A stretch of 38,544 nucleotides of DNA from Candidatus Altarchaeota archaeon (GTDB lineage Archaea > Altiarchaeota > Altiarchaeia > IMC4 > QMZM01): assembly GCA_016931955.1 (NCBI GenBank), contig JAFGDV010000002.1, positions 1-38,544 on the forward strand, read 5' to 3'. Below, piece by piece: positions 8,076-17,199 of this stretch; the stretch's first letter is position 1; each line of letters starts with the position of its first letter. The notes below the pieces were generated by a model. That model searched no databases, was not told the origin of the DNA, and worked only from the letters and a program-made list of their open reading frames with translations. The position numbers and the translations under genes were made by a program.

Positions 8076-9850
8076 TGGAAGTTGTTCCGCCCGCATCCAT
8101 ATTCCTACTGGGGGCTTTTCTGGTACCCCTCCTAAAAGGGAGATTAAAGAAGGCTTATCTATTGTCTATTCCGCTTCTTGCCCTTATCGATCTTGTTTTT
8201 ATTAAACCCCAGACCAGTTATGTCATCTCCTTCCTGAACATGGATTTGATTCTCCTCCAAGCAGACGGACTAAGCCTTTTTGTAGGCTCTATCTTTGTTA
8301 TAATAGGATTTCTGTGTATTCTCTATTCCCTCAACGTGAGGGAGGACGGTCAGCACTTCTCCTCTCTCTGGTATATTGGCAGCTCCCTGGGCGTGGTTTT
8401 TGCAGGAGACCTCTTTTCTCTCTTGTTTTTCTGGGAGATTATGGCGGTTTCTTCCGTATTCTTGATCTGGTACCAGAAGGGTAGGGAATCGATTGACGCC
8501 GGATTCCGATACATCCTGATGCACATCTTTGGGGGGAGCTGTCTGCTGGCGGGAACAGTAATACACTACTCAACCACGAAGTCTATTGCAGTATCATCCA
8601 TAGATCCTGGCATCTCTTACATACTTATCCTGATCGGCGTCGGCCTCAATGCCGTGTTCATACCCCTCCACACATGGCTTCCAGATGCCTATCCAAAGGC
8701 AACCATTACCGGAGCGGTCTTCATGTCGGTGTACACTACAAAAACAGGGGTATATGTTCTCGCCAGAATGTTTCCCGGGGTTGAAGCAGTGGCTTACATG
8801 GGTGGATTGATGGCGCTCTACGGCGTCACCTTCGCTCTATTGCAGAACGACGTGAGGAAACTGCTCTCCTATCACATCATCAGCCAGGTTGGCTACATGG
8901 TCGCAGGCATCGGCTTGGGAACCGCCCTAGGCATCAATGGGGGATTGGCTCACCTCTTCAACAACATCCTCTATAAGACCCTGCTCTTCATGTGTGCAGG
9001 CGCCATGATCTATAGGACAGGAAAGAGCAATCTAACAGAGCTCGGCGGCCTGGCGAGGAAGATGCCCATAACTGCTACCCTGTTTGTAATAGCTGCTCTC
9101 TCCATTTCAGGTGTCGTCGGATTCAACGGATTCGTAAGTAAGGGTATGGTATTAGAAGCGTCTCATTCCCTGTCAATTGTTTGGTTGTTGTTGGAGTTGG
9201 CTTCTGTTGGAACGCTCCTCTCCTTCCTGAAGGTAGGGTATTATGGATTCTTCAGAAAAAATGAAATCGATGCAAAGGAAGCCCCTCAGATCATGCTCGT
9301 CGCTATGTTGATAATTGCCTTCTTGTGCATCATTATTGGCCTCTATCCTGATCTACTCCTCAGCATTCTTCCCTACTCAACCGAGTATCATCCCTTTTCT
9401 CCGACGCATGTCTTGGGGGCTTCGCAGCTGCTGATGGTGACTGGCATATTCTTTTTGGTTGGTCTGCGAGTATTCAGCCCACATGACAGAGTCACCTTCG
9501 ACTTCGATTACATCTACGGGAAACTTGCTGGATTGTTTCTGTGGTTCTGTAGGGATCCTATGATTGAATTAGCGTCAGCCTTAGACAGGATGGCTGTAAA
9601 AGCAGCCAATTCTTTCCTCTGGTTTTGTATGAATCCTAGGAGGGCTATAGACTACCTCCCCCACAGACTCCACCTCTTCTATCTAGAATTGGTGAGGGCT
9701 GAGCATGCAATAGAGGTCAGGGTAAGGCTTGACGAACAGAGGATAAAGCACATGAAAAGACGCGAACAGATAAGCATAAGCGTCACAATACTTTTGGTTA
9801 TATTAATACTATTATTGTATCTATTTATCTACGAGTTCGGAATCATCTAA
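8075..9850 (+). CDS. Antiporter-like subunit with extended C-terminus (MrpD/MrpA-like, third copy)
   Basis: The 591-aa protein is a third member of the proton-conducting family. E121 (FFWEIMAVSS), K223 (TTKTGVYVLAR) and a late Lys (FVSKGMVL) are conserved. The TM7 Lys of the other two copies is replaced: GLNAVFIPLH has Asn192 at that position. After the channel core comes an extension of about 110 residues starting VTFDFDYIYGKL, with two FLWFC-x-(D/N)P elements, an amphipathic charged helix and a final membrane helix. This resembles the lateral-helix extensions of NuoL and of archaeal 'antiporter subunit D' proteins, and would brace the complex. It ends the operon, abutting the convergent PEPCK gene. 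Confidence 0.88.
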   Translation: MEVVPPASIFLLGAFLVPLLKGRLKKAYLLSIPLLALIDLVFIKPQTSYVISFLNMDLILLQADGLSLFVGSIFVIIGFLCILYSLNVREDGQHFSSLWYIGSSLGVVFAGDLFSLLFFWEIMAVSSVFLIWYQKGRESIDAGFRYILMHIFGGSCLLAGTVIHYSTTKSIAVSSIDPGISYILILIGVGLNAVFIPLHTWLPDAYPKATITGAVFMSVYTTKTGVYVLARMFPGVEAVAYMGGLMALYGVTFALLQNDVRKLLSYHIISQVGYMVAGIGLGTALGINGGLAHLFNNILYKTLLFMCAGAMIYRTGKSNLTELGGLARKMPITATLFVIAALSISGVVGFNGFVSKGMVLEASHSLSIVWLLLELASVGTLLSFLKVGYYGFFRKNEIDAKEAPQIMLVAMLIIAFLCIIIGLYPDLLLSILPYSTEYHPFSPTHVLGASQLLMVTGIFFLVGLRVFSPHDRVTFDFDYIYGKLAGLFLWFCRDPMIELASALDRMAVKAANSFLWFCMNPRRAIDYLPHRLHLFYLELVRAEHAIEVRVRLDEQRIKHMKRREQISISVTILLVILILLLYLFIYEFGII

Positions 9851-11725
9851 CTATATGAATTTCTCAGGGGTTATGTAGTACCCATATTCTTCTCTTGCTT
9901 TTTCCAGCCTCTTTTCCTGCTCCTCCAGTGCCTTCAAGAGGGCTTCTGGTGTGTTCAACACCTTCTCTCTGTAGAACTCCTTCACCCTCTCGATCCTCGA
10001 CAGATTCTCTGGAACCCTGATAGTGAATATCTCAGCATAGGCCTCCTCCTTGAAGCCTTGGTTGACCACCTTCTTGAATAACGGTTTCAGGTCCTCATAT
10101 CTTGGTATTAATCCAACTGGTGTTTTTATGGCTTCGACGTCTTCATGTACTCGAAGCTCCATCCACTTAAGCCAGACCCGCTTCGCCACCTTATCCGTTA
10201 GAGGATTTCCTTCAAAGTCTCTCAGGAAGTAGTTCACTGCAAAAATCTTTGGCACATACCTCAGCCCCTTGCCGAAGTCCAAGTAATTCCAGATGTATCT
10301 GCTCAAGGGTATGGACAGGAAATCATGGTTCGACATGGGATCCAGTTTCCTGACACCTGATTTGCCGAGTGTTGCAGCAGTCGTCTCCGACTCCAAGGAT
10401 GCTCCCATTATAAGAATACCATGCTCCCAATTGAATGCCTCCATAACGGGAACAGAGGTGTGAGAGTCCCGCCCGCCATAGATTATTCCACCGACTTCAA
10501 CACCTTGTGGATCGTCGATCCTTGAATCGATATTAGGTAGAAGCTTCATGTCAAATGTGAACCTGGCGTTTGGGTGCGATGGAGGAATCTCCACGCCTTC
10601 TGAATCCAGTTTTCCGAGAAACCATTCACCTGAGTGGTTGAAGCCTTTTGTGGGTATTCTCCCATTTTTACCGACCCAGTAGGCTTCCCCCGTCTCATTT
10701 ACCAATATATTGGAAAATATTATTTCCCCCGGATGCGTGAGCACCTGATAGATTATGGGATCATCTCGCGAGTTTATTCCGCCGATTACGCCAAAGACGC
10801 CCCTTTCCACGTTCACCGCCCGCAGCTCACCGTCCATCTTCCGGAGGTATGCTATGTCGTCTCCTACGATGGTTTCTCCGGGCATCATCGAGGTCGAGGT
10901 TTTCCCGCACATTGAAGGAAAAGCCCCCAATAGATAGGTCACCCTGTCATTTGGACCATGTGCGCCCATAACCAGCATGTGTTCTGTGAGCCAGCCCTCA
11001 TGCGATGCCAGATGTATCGCAAGTCTCATCGATAGCTTCTTCAATCCAATAGTGTTCCCTCCATATTGTGTGTTCGCAGAGTATACGATGTTTTCTTTCA
11101 TGTCTATGTAGACCCTCCTCCCGTCTATGTTCTTGCTCACTCCCTTCTCAAGCTCGCCTGCGCTGTGAACTAGGAAAAAGAATCTCTCGCTTTCCCCTAT
11201 TTTCCTGAACTGCTCATATCCTGGACGGTAGAGTAGTCCCTCGCTGTGTGCGACATAGGCTGAGTCCGTCAACTGGGCTGCTGGAATCGAGAACTCTGAA
11301 TCTACAGGTCCTAGGCAGAAGAATTTTATGATCAGCTCCTTACCCTCCATGATGTTCTCTATTATTCCTCTGATCTCTCTAAGGCCTTCGTCTCTGTCGA
11401 TGGCGTTTAGGCTGGAGTCGGATTCAATATCTTTGGGTATGAGAAACATCGTCCCTCTCTTGTCTCTCGCCTGATCGTTGTAGCCGTCAAAGTGTACTGT
11501 ATGTCCCTTGATGGAAAGTTTTCTCTCCTCTCCCTTCCGGATGGCCTGCTCTCTTATGTATTCCTCACACCTCGGACTGTCGTCGCAGACGAACACCTTG
11601 GAGGGATTGCAGAGTTCTATGTATTCCTCAATCAATCTATGAAGTCTCTTGTTCCTTATCTCAGAGAGTTTTCTATAACCTTCTTCACCCAGTCTACCCC
11701 TAACCTTCTCTAACATTTTCGGCAT
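9851..11725 (-). CDS. pckG: Phosphoenolpyruvate carboxykinase (GTP)
   Basis: The 624-aa protein matches GTP-type PEPCK over its full length. Motifs: the P-loop with reactive Cys in FPSMCGKTSTSMM (C273, residues 269-281), YGGNTIGLKK (221-230, PEP and metal binding), H249 and D290 as metal ligands, and GRDSHTSVPV in the C-terminal half. It converts oxaloacetate and GTP to PEP, CO2 and GDP in the cytoplasm, the entry to gluconeogenesis from C2 acids. That fits the two acyl-CoA synthetases nearby. It is a single gene with its own TATA box; the Met at residue 4 is an alternative start. Confidence 0.97.
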   Translation of the reverse strand: MPKMLEKVRGRLGEEGYRKLSEIRNKRLHRLIEEYIELCNPSKVFVCDDSPRCEEYIREQAIRKGEERKLSIKGHTVHFDGYNDQARDKRGTMFLIPKDIESDSSLNAIDRDEGLREIRGIIENIMEGKELIIKFFCLGPVDSEFSIPAAQLTDSAYVAHSEGLLYRPGYEQFRKIGESERFFFLVHSAGELEKGVSKNIDGRRVYIDMKENIVYSANTQYGGNTIGLKKLSMRLAIHLASHEGWLTEHMLVMGAHGPNDRVTYLLGAFPSMCGKTSTSMMPGETIVGDDIAYLRKMDGELRAVNVERGVFGVIGGINSRDDPIIYQVLTHPGEIIFSNILVNETGEAYWVGKNGRIPTKGFNHSGEWFLGKLDSEGVEIPPSHPNARFTFDMKLLPNIDSRIDDPQGVEVGGIIYGGRDSHTSVPVMEAFNWEHGILIMGASLESETTAATLGKSGVRKLDPMSNHDFLSIPLSRYIWNYLDFGKGLRYVPKIFAVNYFLRDFEGNPLTDKVAKRVWLKWMELRVHEDVEAIKTPVGLIPRYEDLKPLFKKVVNQGFKEEAYAEIFTIRVPENLSRIERVKEFYREKVLNTPEALLKALEEQEKRLEKAREEYGYYITPEKFI

Positions 11726-11747
11726 AAACTCTAAGGCTGAATTTAAC

Positions 11748-11759
11748 CCCTTATATACT
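11748..11759 (-). promoter_or_regulatory. TATA box of the PEPCK gene
   Basis: On the minus strand the sequence reads CAGTATATAAGG, centred about 29 nt upstream of the ATG at 11725. That spacing places transcription start at or just before the start codon, so the message is probably leaderless. Confidence 0.6.
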
Positions 11760-11779
11760 GGTAGGTATTCTTTAAAAAA

Positions 11780-13408
11780 CTAACCACCGAACATCAGCAG
11801 CTCGGGTTTGAAGATCAGGATCAATCCAAGAGACAGCATTATAATGCCCCCCACCAACTTAAGGATCCTCCCCTGTGTTTCGTTCAGCCTCTCAGACTTG
11901 AAGGAGTATACGAAGCTTCCAAGGATTGCGAAGAGGGGTATGACGTAGACTGCTGCATAGAAGGCTGTGAGGATGATGTAGGACAGGGGATTGTTGGGGT
12001 AATTGACCAGCATGGTTTCTATGTACTCCATGGGCAGGATGAACGTGCACCCAAGCTCCACAAGGTTTACCATGGCAGCTAACGCCATTGTTGCCACCGC
12101 CGCGAACAGCAGGTCTCGCTTGGACCTTGCGTTATTCACTTCTCTGACGAGTGCGCCTATTCTCTTGAATATCTTGCCCTGTTTTTCGGCTGACATCGTA
12201 AGCGACACTCCTTTCTTGAAGAAGAAGAAGTCTTTGATGTTTATTATCCCAGCCACCATGGCTATCACTGCAACCAAATACCTGATTATCTCCTTGTATT
12301 CTCCCAGGAGCTCGGTTCTCAGGAACAACAAAACGATGATGAAGAGGAAGTACATGAAGCCAGATGTTAGGATGAATATGGAACCGATGAAGAGCATCTT
12401 TTTCCTTGAGCGCGTATGCGTTAGTATGGACAGCAGGAATGCGAGCACTGCGAAGGCGCATGGGTTGAAGCCGTCAACCAACGCTATGATGAAGGTGAAT
12501 ACTGGGAACGAGAACTGTTTTGCGTAGGCGACTATGTTCATTGAGGGAAGGGATTCAAAGTAGGTGAAGACAAGGGCTATTATAACAAGCAGATACAACG
12601 AGATCCAGTATCTCCTCTGAACGCATGCCCCGAAGACCATGTATGCTACTGGCACGAGCACAAGCAGGACTGCTACTGCAATCACCAGATAATTCGGCTC
12701 GTGGAGGGGGGGCTTCACCAATCCTTCTATCTTGCTCGTCGGTTCTTCGGCGCTTATAACATCCCCTGTCTTAGCATCAAGCTTTACAAGGATGTTAGGG
12801 TAGTTGATGTCTGATTTGATTCTTTCTGGAGTCCACCAGGCAACAAGGTAGACGTCATCGGTCAAGACGACATTCGCTATAACGTCTTTGTGTGAGGAAG
12901 TCAGGTTGCATACGAGGCAGTTTTTTCTCGCAGTCTCCAGTGCGTCTGCCTTTGAGATAACCGTCGAGAAATTCATCAGCTGCCTTACTGCGTTCTCTAT
13001 TTGGTTAGGGCATCCCACGTAGGCATTATATCCCTGATACCAGACGAGGTCGCAGTCCTCTGTATTAAAGCCCACAAATACCGTATTCCCTATGAATGTG
13101 CGAGGCACTCCAACCGCGATTGTATCATATCTCTCACAGAATTCCTCGAACAGCTCCCGGTTTTCTGCTGAATCATAGTAGTTTATCTTCAATTGAGGGT
13201 ACTTTTCCCCGAGTTTATGCAGGTATTCTTTTTCTTCAGCGCAGTGTGGACAAGATTTGTCGAAGAAGAAGTATATCTCCGCATCACTGTCGCTTATCTG
13301 AGCGTCTGCAAGGATGGATGCGATACATATAGACACCAGGGCCAGCGTAAGGAACAATACCATGCCATCCCTTAACCTGCTTTTAATCCCCTTATCAGGA
13401 TACAACAT
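11780..13408 (-). CDS. Thioredoxin-fold / CcdA-DsbD-like membrane fusion protein
   Basis: The 542-aa protein has an N-terminal signal helix (~16-36) and an extracytoplasmic thioredoxin or glutaredoxin-like domain with CPHC at 53-56. A second soluble segment (~150-225) carries CLVC (164-167) and a PepSY-like KLDAKTGDVISAEE. A C-terminal multi-helix domain follows (~240-540). That domain has the paired membrane cysteines of the CcdA/DsbD family, C317 in DGFNPCAFA and C454 in VELGCTF. It would pass reducing equivalents from the cytoplasm across the membrane to its own outer thioredoxin domain, controlling disulfides in exported proteins. Cys-rich exported proteins at both ends of this window are plausible clients. 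No cytochrome c genes are nearby. Confidence 0.82.
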   Translation of the reverse strand: MLYPDKGIKSRLRDGMVLFLTLALVSICIASILADAQISDSDAEIYFFFDKSCPHCAEEKEYLHKLGEKYPQLKINYYDSAENRELFEEFCERYDTIAVGVPRTFIGNTVFVGFNTEDCDLVWYQGYNAYVGCPNQIENAVRQLMNFSTVISKADALETARKNCLVCNLTSSHKDVIANVVLTDDVYLVAWWTPERIKSDINYPNILVKLDAKTGDVISAEEPTSKIEGLVKPPLHEPNYLVIAVAVLLVLVPVAYMVFGACVQRRYWISLYLLVIIALVFTYFESLPSMNIVAYAKQFSFPVFTFIIALVDGFNPCAFAVLAFLLSILTHTRSRKKMLFIGSIFILTSGFMYFLFIIVLLFLRTELLGEYKEIIRYLVAVIAMVAGIINIKDFFFFKKGVSLTMSAEKQGKIFKRIGALVREVNNARSKRDLLFAAVATMALAAMVNLVELGCTFILPMEYIETMLVNYPNNPLSYIILTAFYAAVYVIPLFAILGSFVYSFKSERLNETQGRILKLVGGIIMLSLGLILIFKPELLMFGG

Positions 13409-13484
13409 TTTAGAATATTAAGATTTTTCATTTAAGTATGACCGACAACGACTTCTTTTTTTGTCTCATACAATATTATTGACT

Positions 13485-14216
13485 GTGGCAGGAAATTTCA
13501 TAGGCACCTCGGGCTGGAGCTATGATCACTGGGCGAACCAGTTCTACCCCAAAGACTTGAACAAGAACCGGTGGCTTGAATTTTACACAGAAAACCTTGA
13601 TTCAGTGGAACTGAATGCCTCCTTCTATAGGCTGCCGAAGAAAAAGACCTTCGAGAACTGGTGGGAGAGAACCCCTGACTGTTTTACTTTCTCCGTTAAG
13701 ATGAGCAGGTACGTGACCCACGTGAAGAGGCTTCTCGACCCAGAAGATTCCCTCAAGGTCTTTTTTGACGCAGTCGGCGGCTTAGGAGAGAAATGCTCTA
13801 CAGTCTTGATCCAGCTGCCGCCCAGCCTCGGGTTCGAAACCGGAAGAGTCAACACATTCCTGGAAGAATTAACCGTCAAGTACGGAGACTACCGATTCAC
13901 CTTCGAATGCAGACATCAGTCCTGGTTCAATGATGGAGTCTATGACCTCCTCAGGAGGTATGGGATCGCCCTTTGTATCTCAGACACACCCTGTTATCCC
14001 TATTCTGAGGAGGTTACCTCTGGTTTTGTCTACGTCAGACTGCACGGCCACGAGCAGCTTTATGCCTCAGACTACAGCGACCAACAACTCAGGGAGTGGG
14101 CTGACAAGATCAGGGCCTGGAACATCGGGGGTAAAGATGTATTCATCTACTTCGATAATGACGCTAATGCTTATGCAGTAAAGAATGCTTTAAGGCTCAG
14201 GGAACTCCTAGAGTGA
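13485..14216 (+). CDS. DUF72 family protein (YecE-like TIM barrel)
   Basis: The protein (about 243 aa from GTG 13485) has the complete DUF72 pattern: IGTSGWSYDHW at the N-terminus, SVELNASFYRLP, FSVKMSRYVTH, LIQLPPS, FTFECRHQSW, YVRLHGHEQLY and VFIYFDNDANAYA. The fold is a TIM barrel; the biochemical function is not established. I prefer GTG 13485, which begins just before the family's conserved IGTSGW, over the longer TTG starts at 13461 and 13479. It is convergent with, and abuts, the next gene. Confidence 0.9.
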   Translation: MAGNFIGTSGWSYDHWANQFYPKDLNKNRWLEFYTENLDSVELNASFYRLPKKKTFENWWERTPDCFTFSVKMSRYVTHVKRLLDPEDSLKVFFDAVGGLGEKCSTVLIQLPPSLGFETGRVNTFLEELTVKYGDYRFTFECRHQSWFNDGVYDLLRRYGIALCISDTPCYPYSEEVTSGFVYVRLHGHEQLYASDYSDQQLREWADKIRAWNIGGKDVFIYFDNDANAYAVKNALRLRELLE

Positions 14217-14669
14217 TTACTTTCTTGCGCCGCCGATTACTGCGCCAATAGCTCCAACTATGAAGCCTAAAACAGGTCCTAAGAGAGCAAATATCACAAC
14301 CTTTGCAAAGACGCCCAGTAAAGCGCCGAGGAAGTACTCTATTAGTGGGTATCCAATCAAGAACTGCTCTATAACCCTGAGCGTTAATGCCTTAACCGCC
14401 TCAAAGAGGGCTGCGATAATCCCCGTAGAGAATCCAGCGAGTAATCCAGCAATCCCTCCGGCTGCTATGGTTCCGCTGTGTTTTTTGGCGGCAGACCATC
14501 CGATGTAGAGGTAGATCATGAGGCCAACTCCCATACCAAAGAGGGTTGGGAACCATGCAATGATCGTAAATATTCGAGAATCCATGCCCAGCATCCAGAG
14601 TAAAGCCAACAATCTGAGAACGAAATCGACAAAGGTATAAAGGAGAGACCACAGGAGGTATATCAACAC
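14217..14669 (-). CDS. Glycine-rich integral membrane protein of unknown function
   Basis: The 150-aa protein has four or five hydrophobic helices with small-residue packing motifs (AAGGIAGLLAGFSTGIIAALF; GAIGAVIGG at the C-terminus). Only a few charged residues separate the helices. I do not recognise a family. The predicted start is a GTG at 14669 with no clear Shine-Dalgarno motif, so the N-terminus is uncertain. It is a single gene, tail-to-tail with DUF72. Confidence 0.7.
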   Translation of the reverse strand: MLIYLLWSLLYTFVDFVLRLLALLWMLGMDSRIFTIIAWFPTLFGMGVGLMIYLYIGWSAAKKHSGTIAAGGIAGLLAGFSTGIIAALFEAVKALTLRVIEQFLIGYPLIEYFLGALLGVFAKVVIFALLGPVLGFIVGAIGAVIGGARK

Positions 14670-14724
14670 TGGAATCTTTATTATCTAGAGATACTCCCTA
14701 AATGTTTTGTCGCCGATCATGAGT

Positions 14725-14765
14725 CATCAAGCTATTATTTTCCCTCCCCGTTTAAATACTTGATG
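14725..14765 (+). promoter_or_regulatory. Ferredoxin upstream region: TATA-like box within an inverted repeat
   Basis: A 7-bp inverted repeat, CATCAAG (14725-14731) and CTTGATG (14759-14765), flanks a pyrimidine-rich stretch and the TATA-like TTTAAATA (14751-14758). A second AT-rich element, TAATTTTTAAAGG, follows at about 14771. The ferredoxin gene starts at 14829 after AAGGGGG, a Shine-Dalgarno-like run. The whole gap 14670-14828 holds no gene. Confidence 0.35.
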
Positions 14766-14828
14766 CCGAGATAATTTTTAAAGGACGAAACTCAATTATA
14801 GTGATAGATTACTTCTAAGGGGGATAAG

Positions 14829-15014
14829 ATGACTCAGATAAAGATTGACAAAGAGAAGTGTGTTGGCTGCGGCACCTGCGTTGAGACTTGCCCTGTCAAC
14901 TTGTATGCCATGGACGGTGACAAAGCCGCTTTCGTCGGCGACGTAGACGACTGTCTGATCTGCAGAGCATGCGAGGCCGCATGTCCGGCAGCAGCAATAG
15001 AGGTAATAGAATAA
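14829..15014 (+). CDS. 2[4Fe-4S] ferredoxin
   Basis: The 61-aa protein has two classic cluster motifs, C11-x2-C14-x2-C17-x3-C21-P and C42-x2-C45-x2-C48-x3-C52-P, and little else. It is a soluble low-potential electron carrier in the cytoplasm. In this window it is a natural partner for electrons produced by flavin-based bifurcation at the Hdr-Mvh complex, although that link is inference. It is monocistronic, preceded by a G-rich ribosome site and followed by an oligo-T tract. Confidence 0.95.
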   Translation: MTQIKIDKEKCVGCGTCVETCPVNLYAMDGDKAAFVGDVDDCLICRACEAACPAAAIEVIE

Positions 15015-15016
15015 GA

Positions 15017-15024
15017 CTTTTTCT
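15017..15024 (+). terminator. Oligo-T terminator after ferredoxin
   Basis: CTTTTTCT occurs 3 nt after the ferredoxin stop codon. A U-rich tract is sufficient for termination in many archaea. Confidence 0.4.
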
Positions 15025-15028
15025 ATCT

Positions 15029-15058
15029 AAAAAAAAGGGGGCAGGGTTTATACTGCCC
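15029..15058 (-). terminator. Hairpin plus U8 terminator of acs
   Basis: Read on the minus strand, GGGCAG, an 8-nt loop and CTGCCC are followed by CC and eight T residues (the A run at 15029-15036). The hairpin overlaps the acs stop codon. This resembles a bacterial intrinsic terminator, although the U8 run alone may be what acts in an archaeon. Confidence 0.65.
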
Positions 15059-16997
15059 TGTCCAGTTCTTCCACCGCTTCTGGGTTCGCAAGCGTTGATA
15101 TGTCTCCCACGTCTTCTCCAAGAACCTTGGCCTTGATGACTCTCCTCATTATCTTTCCGCTTCTTGTCTTAGGGAGGTCATTGACGAACTTCACAGTGGA
15201 AGGCTTCGCTATCGCTCCCAATTCTTTCCCAACATGGATCCTCAGTTCTTCCTTAAGCTCTGGTGAGGAATTAACTCCTCGTTTCAGTATGACTAAGGCT
15301 TCTATAGCTTCTCCCTTTATAGGGTCTGGCTTCCCCACCACAGCCGCCTCTGCAACAGCCGGATGGCTTACGAGAGCGGATTCGACTTCTGCGCTCCCAA
15401 TCCTGTGGCCTGCAACCTTCAGGACGTCATCAGACCTCCCCTGAATCCAGAAATATCCCTCCTCATCTCTCCTTGCCATGTCGCCTGTCAGATAAACCCC
15501 TGGAAACATAGACCAATACTGTTTATGGTATCTATCAGGATCCCCGTAGACTGTCCTTATCATGGAGGGCCATGGCTTCTTTATCACAAGGTATCCTCCC
15601 TTGTTGGTTATCGACTTACCGTCTTCGTTGTATATGTCTGCTTCAATCCCTGGAAGCGGCTTTGTCGCTGAGCCCGGTTTCAGGGGAGTAACTGGATAGG
15701 GGGATATCATAAAGTTTCCTGTTTCGGTCTGCCACCAGGTGTCCATGATGGGGCATCTTCCCCCGCCAATCATCTGGTGGTACCATACCCATGCCTCGGG
15801 ATTGATCGGTTCACCGACGCTTCCAAGCAGCCTCAAGGAGCTGATGTCGTGTTTCTTTAGCCATTCGTCGCCGAACTTCATGAACATCCGGATAAGTGTA
15901 GGAGCTGTATAGAATATGGTTACCTTGTATCTCTCCACTATCTCCCACATCCTATCCTGTGCCGGATAATCCGGGGCACCCTCGTACATAACTGAGGTCG
16001 CACCTGCCATCAGCGGTGCATACACTATATATGAGTGTCCAGTAACCCAACCAACGTCTGCTGTACACCACCACACATCCCCCCCCCTGAGGTCGAACAC
16101 GTACTTGAGTGTTGTATATACACCGACGGAGTAGCCTCCGTGAACGTGTACTACTCCTTTAGGCTTTCCTGTGGTTCCGGAGGTGTAGAGTATGAATAGC
16201 GGGTCCTCAGAGTCCATTACTTCCGTCTCACACTCTGTGCTTTCATTTTTTACCAGTTCATGCCACCACATGTCCCTGTCTTTCATCGCTACTTCGTTGC
16301 CTGCGTGCTTCACAACAATAAGTCGTTCAACGGCCGGCGCATTCTGTATGGCTTCGTCAGCGCTCTCTTTTAGTGGAACAACACCTCCCCTCCGATAGAA
16401 GCCGTCTACTGTAATTGCTATCTTAGCTCCCGCGTCATTGACCCTCTGCGCGAATGCCTTAGCACTGAACCCGGAGAATACCACTGAGTGTATGGCTCCG
16501 ATCCTAGCACATGCGAGCATGGCTATTGGCAGCTCTGGTATCATAGGCAGATAGATGCTTACCCTGTCTCCCTTCTTCACTCCCAGTCTTTTAAGTGCAT
16601 TAGCGAACCGATTAACCTCTTTATACAGGTCTTCATAGGTCAGTCTCCTGAGCCTGCCGTCCTCGCTCTCCCAGATGTATGCTATCTTCTCCCTCACACC
16701 GGTTTTCATGTGGCGGTCAAGTGCGTTGTGCACTATGTTGCACTTTGCGCCGATAAACCATTTAGCATCTGGAGGATTCCACTCTAGAACATCATCCCAT
16801 GGCTTGTACCATTCCAGCTCCTTGGCCATCTCCTCCCAAAACCATCTATGATCTTCTGCCTTCTCCAGCAGTTCATTGTATGACTTTATATTATGCTCAT
16901 CCATCCACTTTTTGATGTTGCTATCCTCAACTATCCCCTTGGAGGGTTTGAAAACCCTTTTTTCTTTCAATAAAACGTCTAGGTCTTTTTTCTCCAT
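15048..16997 (-). CDS. acs: Acetyl-CoA synthetase (AMP-forming)
   Basis: The 649-aa enzyme matches acetate-CoA ligase end to end. Motifs: [11 protein letters not shown] (271-281, adenylate-forming loop), [21 protein letters not shown] with the Trp that limits the acyl pocket to acetate or propionate, [20 protein letters not shown], and [11 protein letters not shown] with catalytic K615. It converts acetate, ATP and CoA to acetyl-CoA, AMP and PPi. I chose the ATG at 16997 over GTG 17006 because the TATA box is centred 24 nt upstream of it. It is a single-gene unit bounded by that promoter and a hairpin-U8 terminator. Confidence 0.97.
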   Translation of the reverse strand: MEKKDLDVLLKEKRVFKPSKGIVEDSNIKKWMDEHNIKSYNELLEKAEDHRWFWEEMAKELEWYKPWDDVLEWNPPDAKWFIGAKCNIVHNALDRHMKTGVREKIAYIWESEDGRLRRLTYEDLYKEVNRFANALKRLGVKKGDRVSIYLPMIPELPIAMLACARIGAIHSVVFSGFSAKAFAQRVNDAGAKIAITVDGFYRRGGVVPLKESADEAIQNAPAVERLIVVKHAGNEVAMKDRDMWWHELVKNESTECETEVMDSEDPLFILYTSGTTGKPKGVVHVHGGYSVGVYTTLKYVFDLRGGDVWWCTADVGWVTGHSYIVYAPLMAGATSVMYEGAPDYPAQDRMWEIVERYKVTIFYTAPTLIRMFMKFGDEWLKKHDISSLRLLGSVGEPINPEAWVWYHQMIGGGRCPIMDTWWQTETGNFMISPYPVTPLKPGSATKPLPGIEADIYNEDGKSITNKGGYLVIKKPWPSMIRTVYGDPDRYHKQYWSMFPGVYLTGDMARRDEEGYFWIQGRSDDVLKVAGHRIGSAEVESALVSHPAVAEAAVVGKPDPIKGEAIEALVILKRGVNSSPELKEELRIHVGKELGAIAKPSTVKFVNDLPKTRSGKIMRRVIKAKVLGEDVGDISTLANPEAVEELDRAV

Positions 16998-17016
16998 ATT
17001 TTGCACCCTACTACGG

Positions 17017-17025
17017 CTTTATAAG
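17017..17025 (-). promoter_or_regulatory. TATA box of acs
   Basis: The minus strand reads CTTATAAAG, a close match to the archaeal TATA consensus. It is centred 24 nt before the ATG at 16997, implying a leaderless mRNA. Confidence 0.65.
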
Positions 17026-17158
17026 GAACCCCCTTAGGTAAAACACACAGGAGGTATTGCATCACAACGAATGCAGTTAATTATATGAGCCAGTATTTAA
17101 AGCCATCTGTTTCTGTTCTATCGACCTGTTTAAGTGAATTTTTTGCTTAGGTACTGGT

Positions 17159-17192
17159 AAAAAAAAGGGTGCGTCGGATCTATTCGACGCAC
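17159..17192 (-). terminator. Hairpin plus U8 terminator of the MFS/acyl-CoA synthetase operon
   Basis: On the minus strand the 8-bp perfect stem GTGCGTCG / CGACGCAC (17185-17192 and 17169-17176, loop of 8) is followed by CC and eight T residues (17159-17166). It begins 7 nt after the stop codon at 17200. This is a textbook intrinsic terminator shape. Confidence 0.8.
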
Positions 17193-17199
17193 ACCAATC

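Noticed and set aside
4921-9850. Complex I (NuoL/M/N) genes
   Set aside because: The channel proteins are homologous to Nuo subunits, but the neighbouring MrpB, E, F and G subunits identify an antiporter, and no quinone or NADH modules are present.
17026-17158. Short plus-strand peptide after AGGAGGT near 17050
   Set aside because: The nearest ATG gives only a few codons before a stop, so it is not supportable as a gene.
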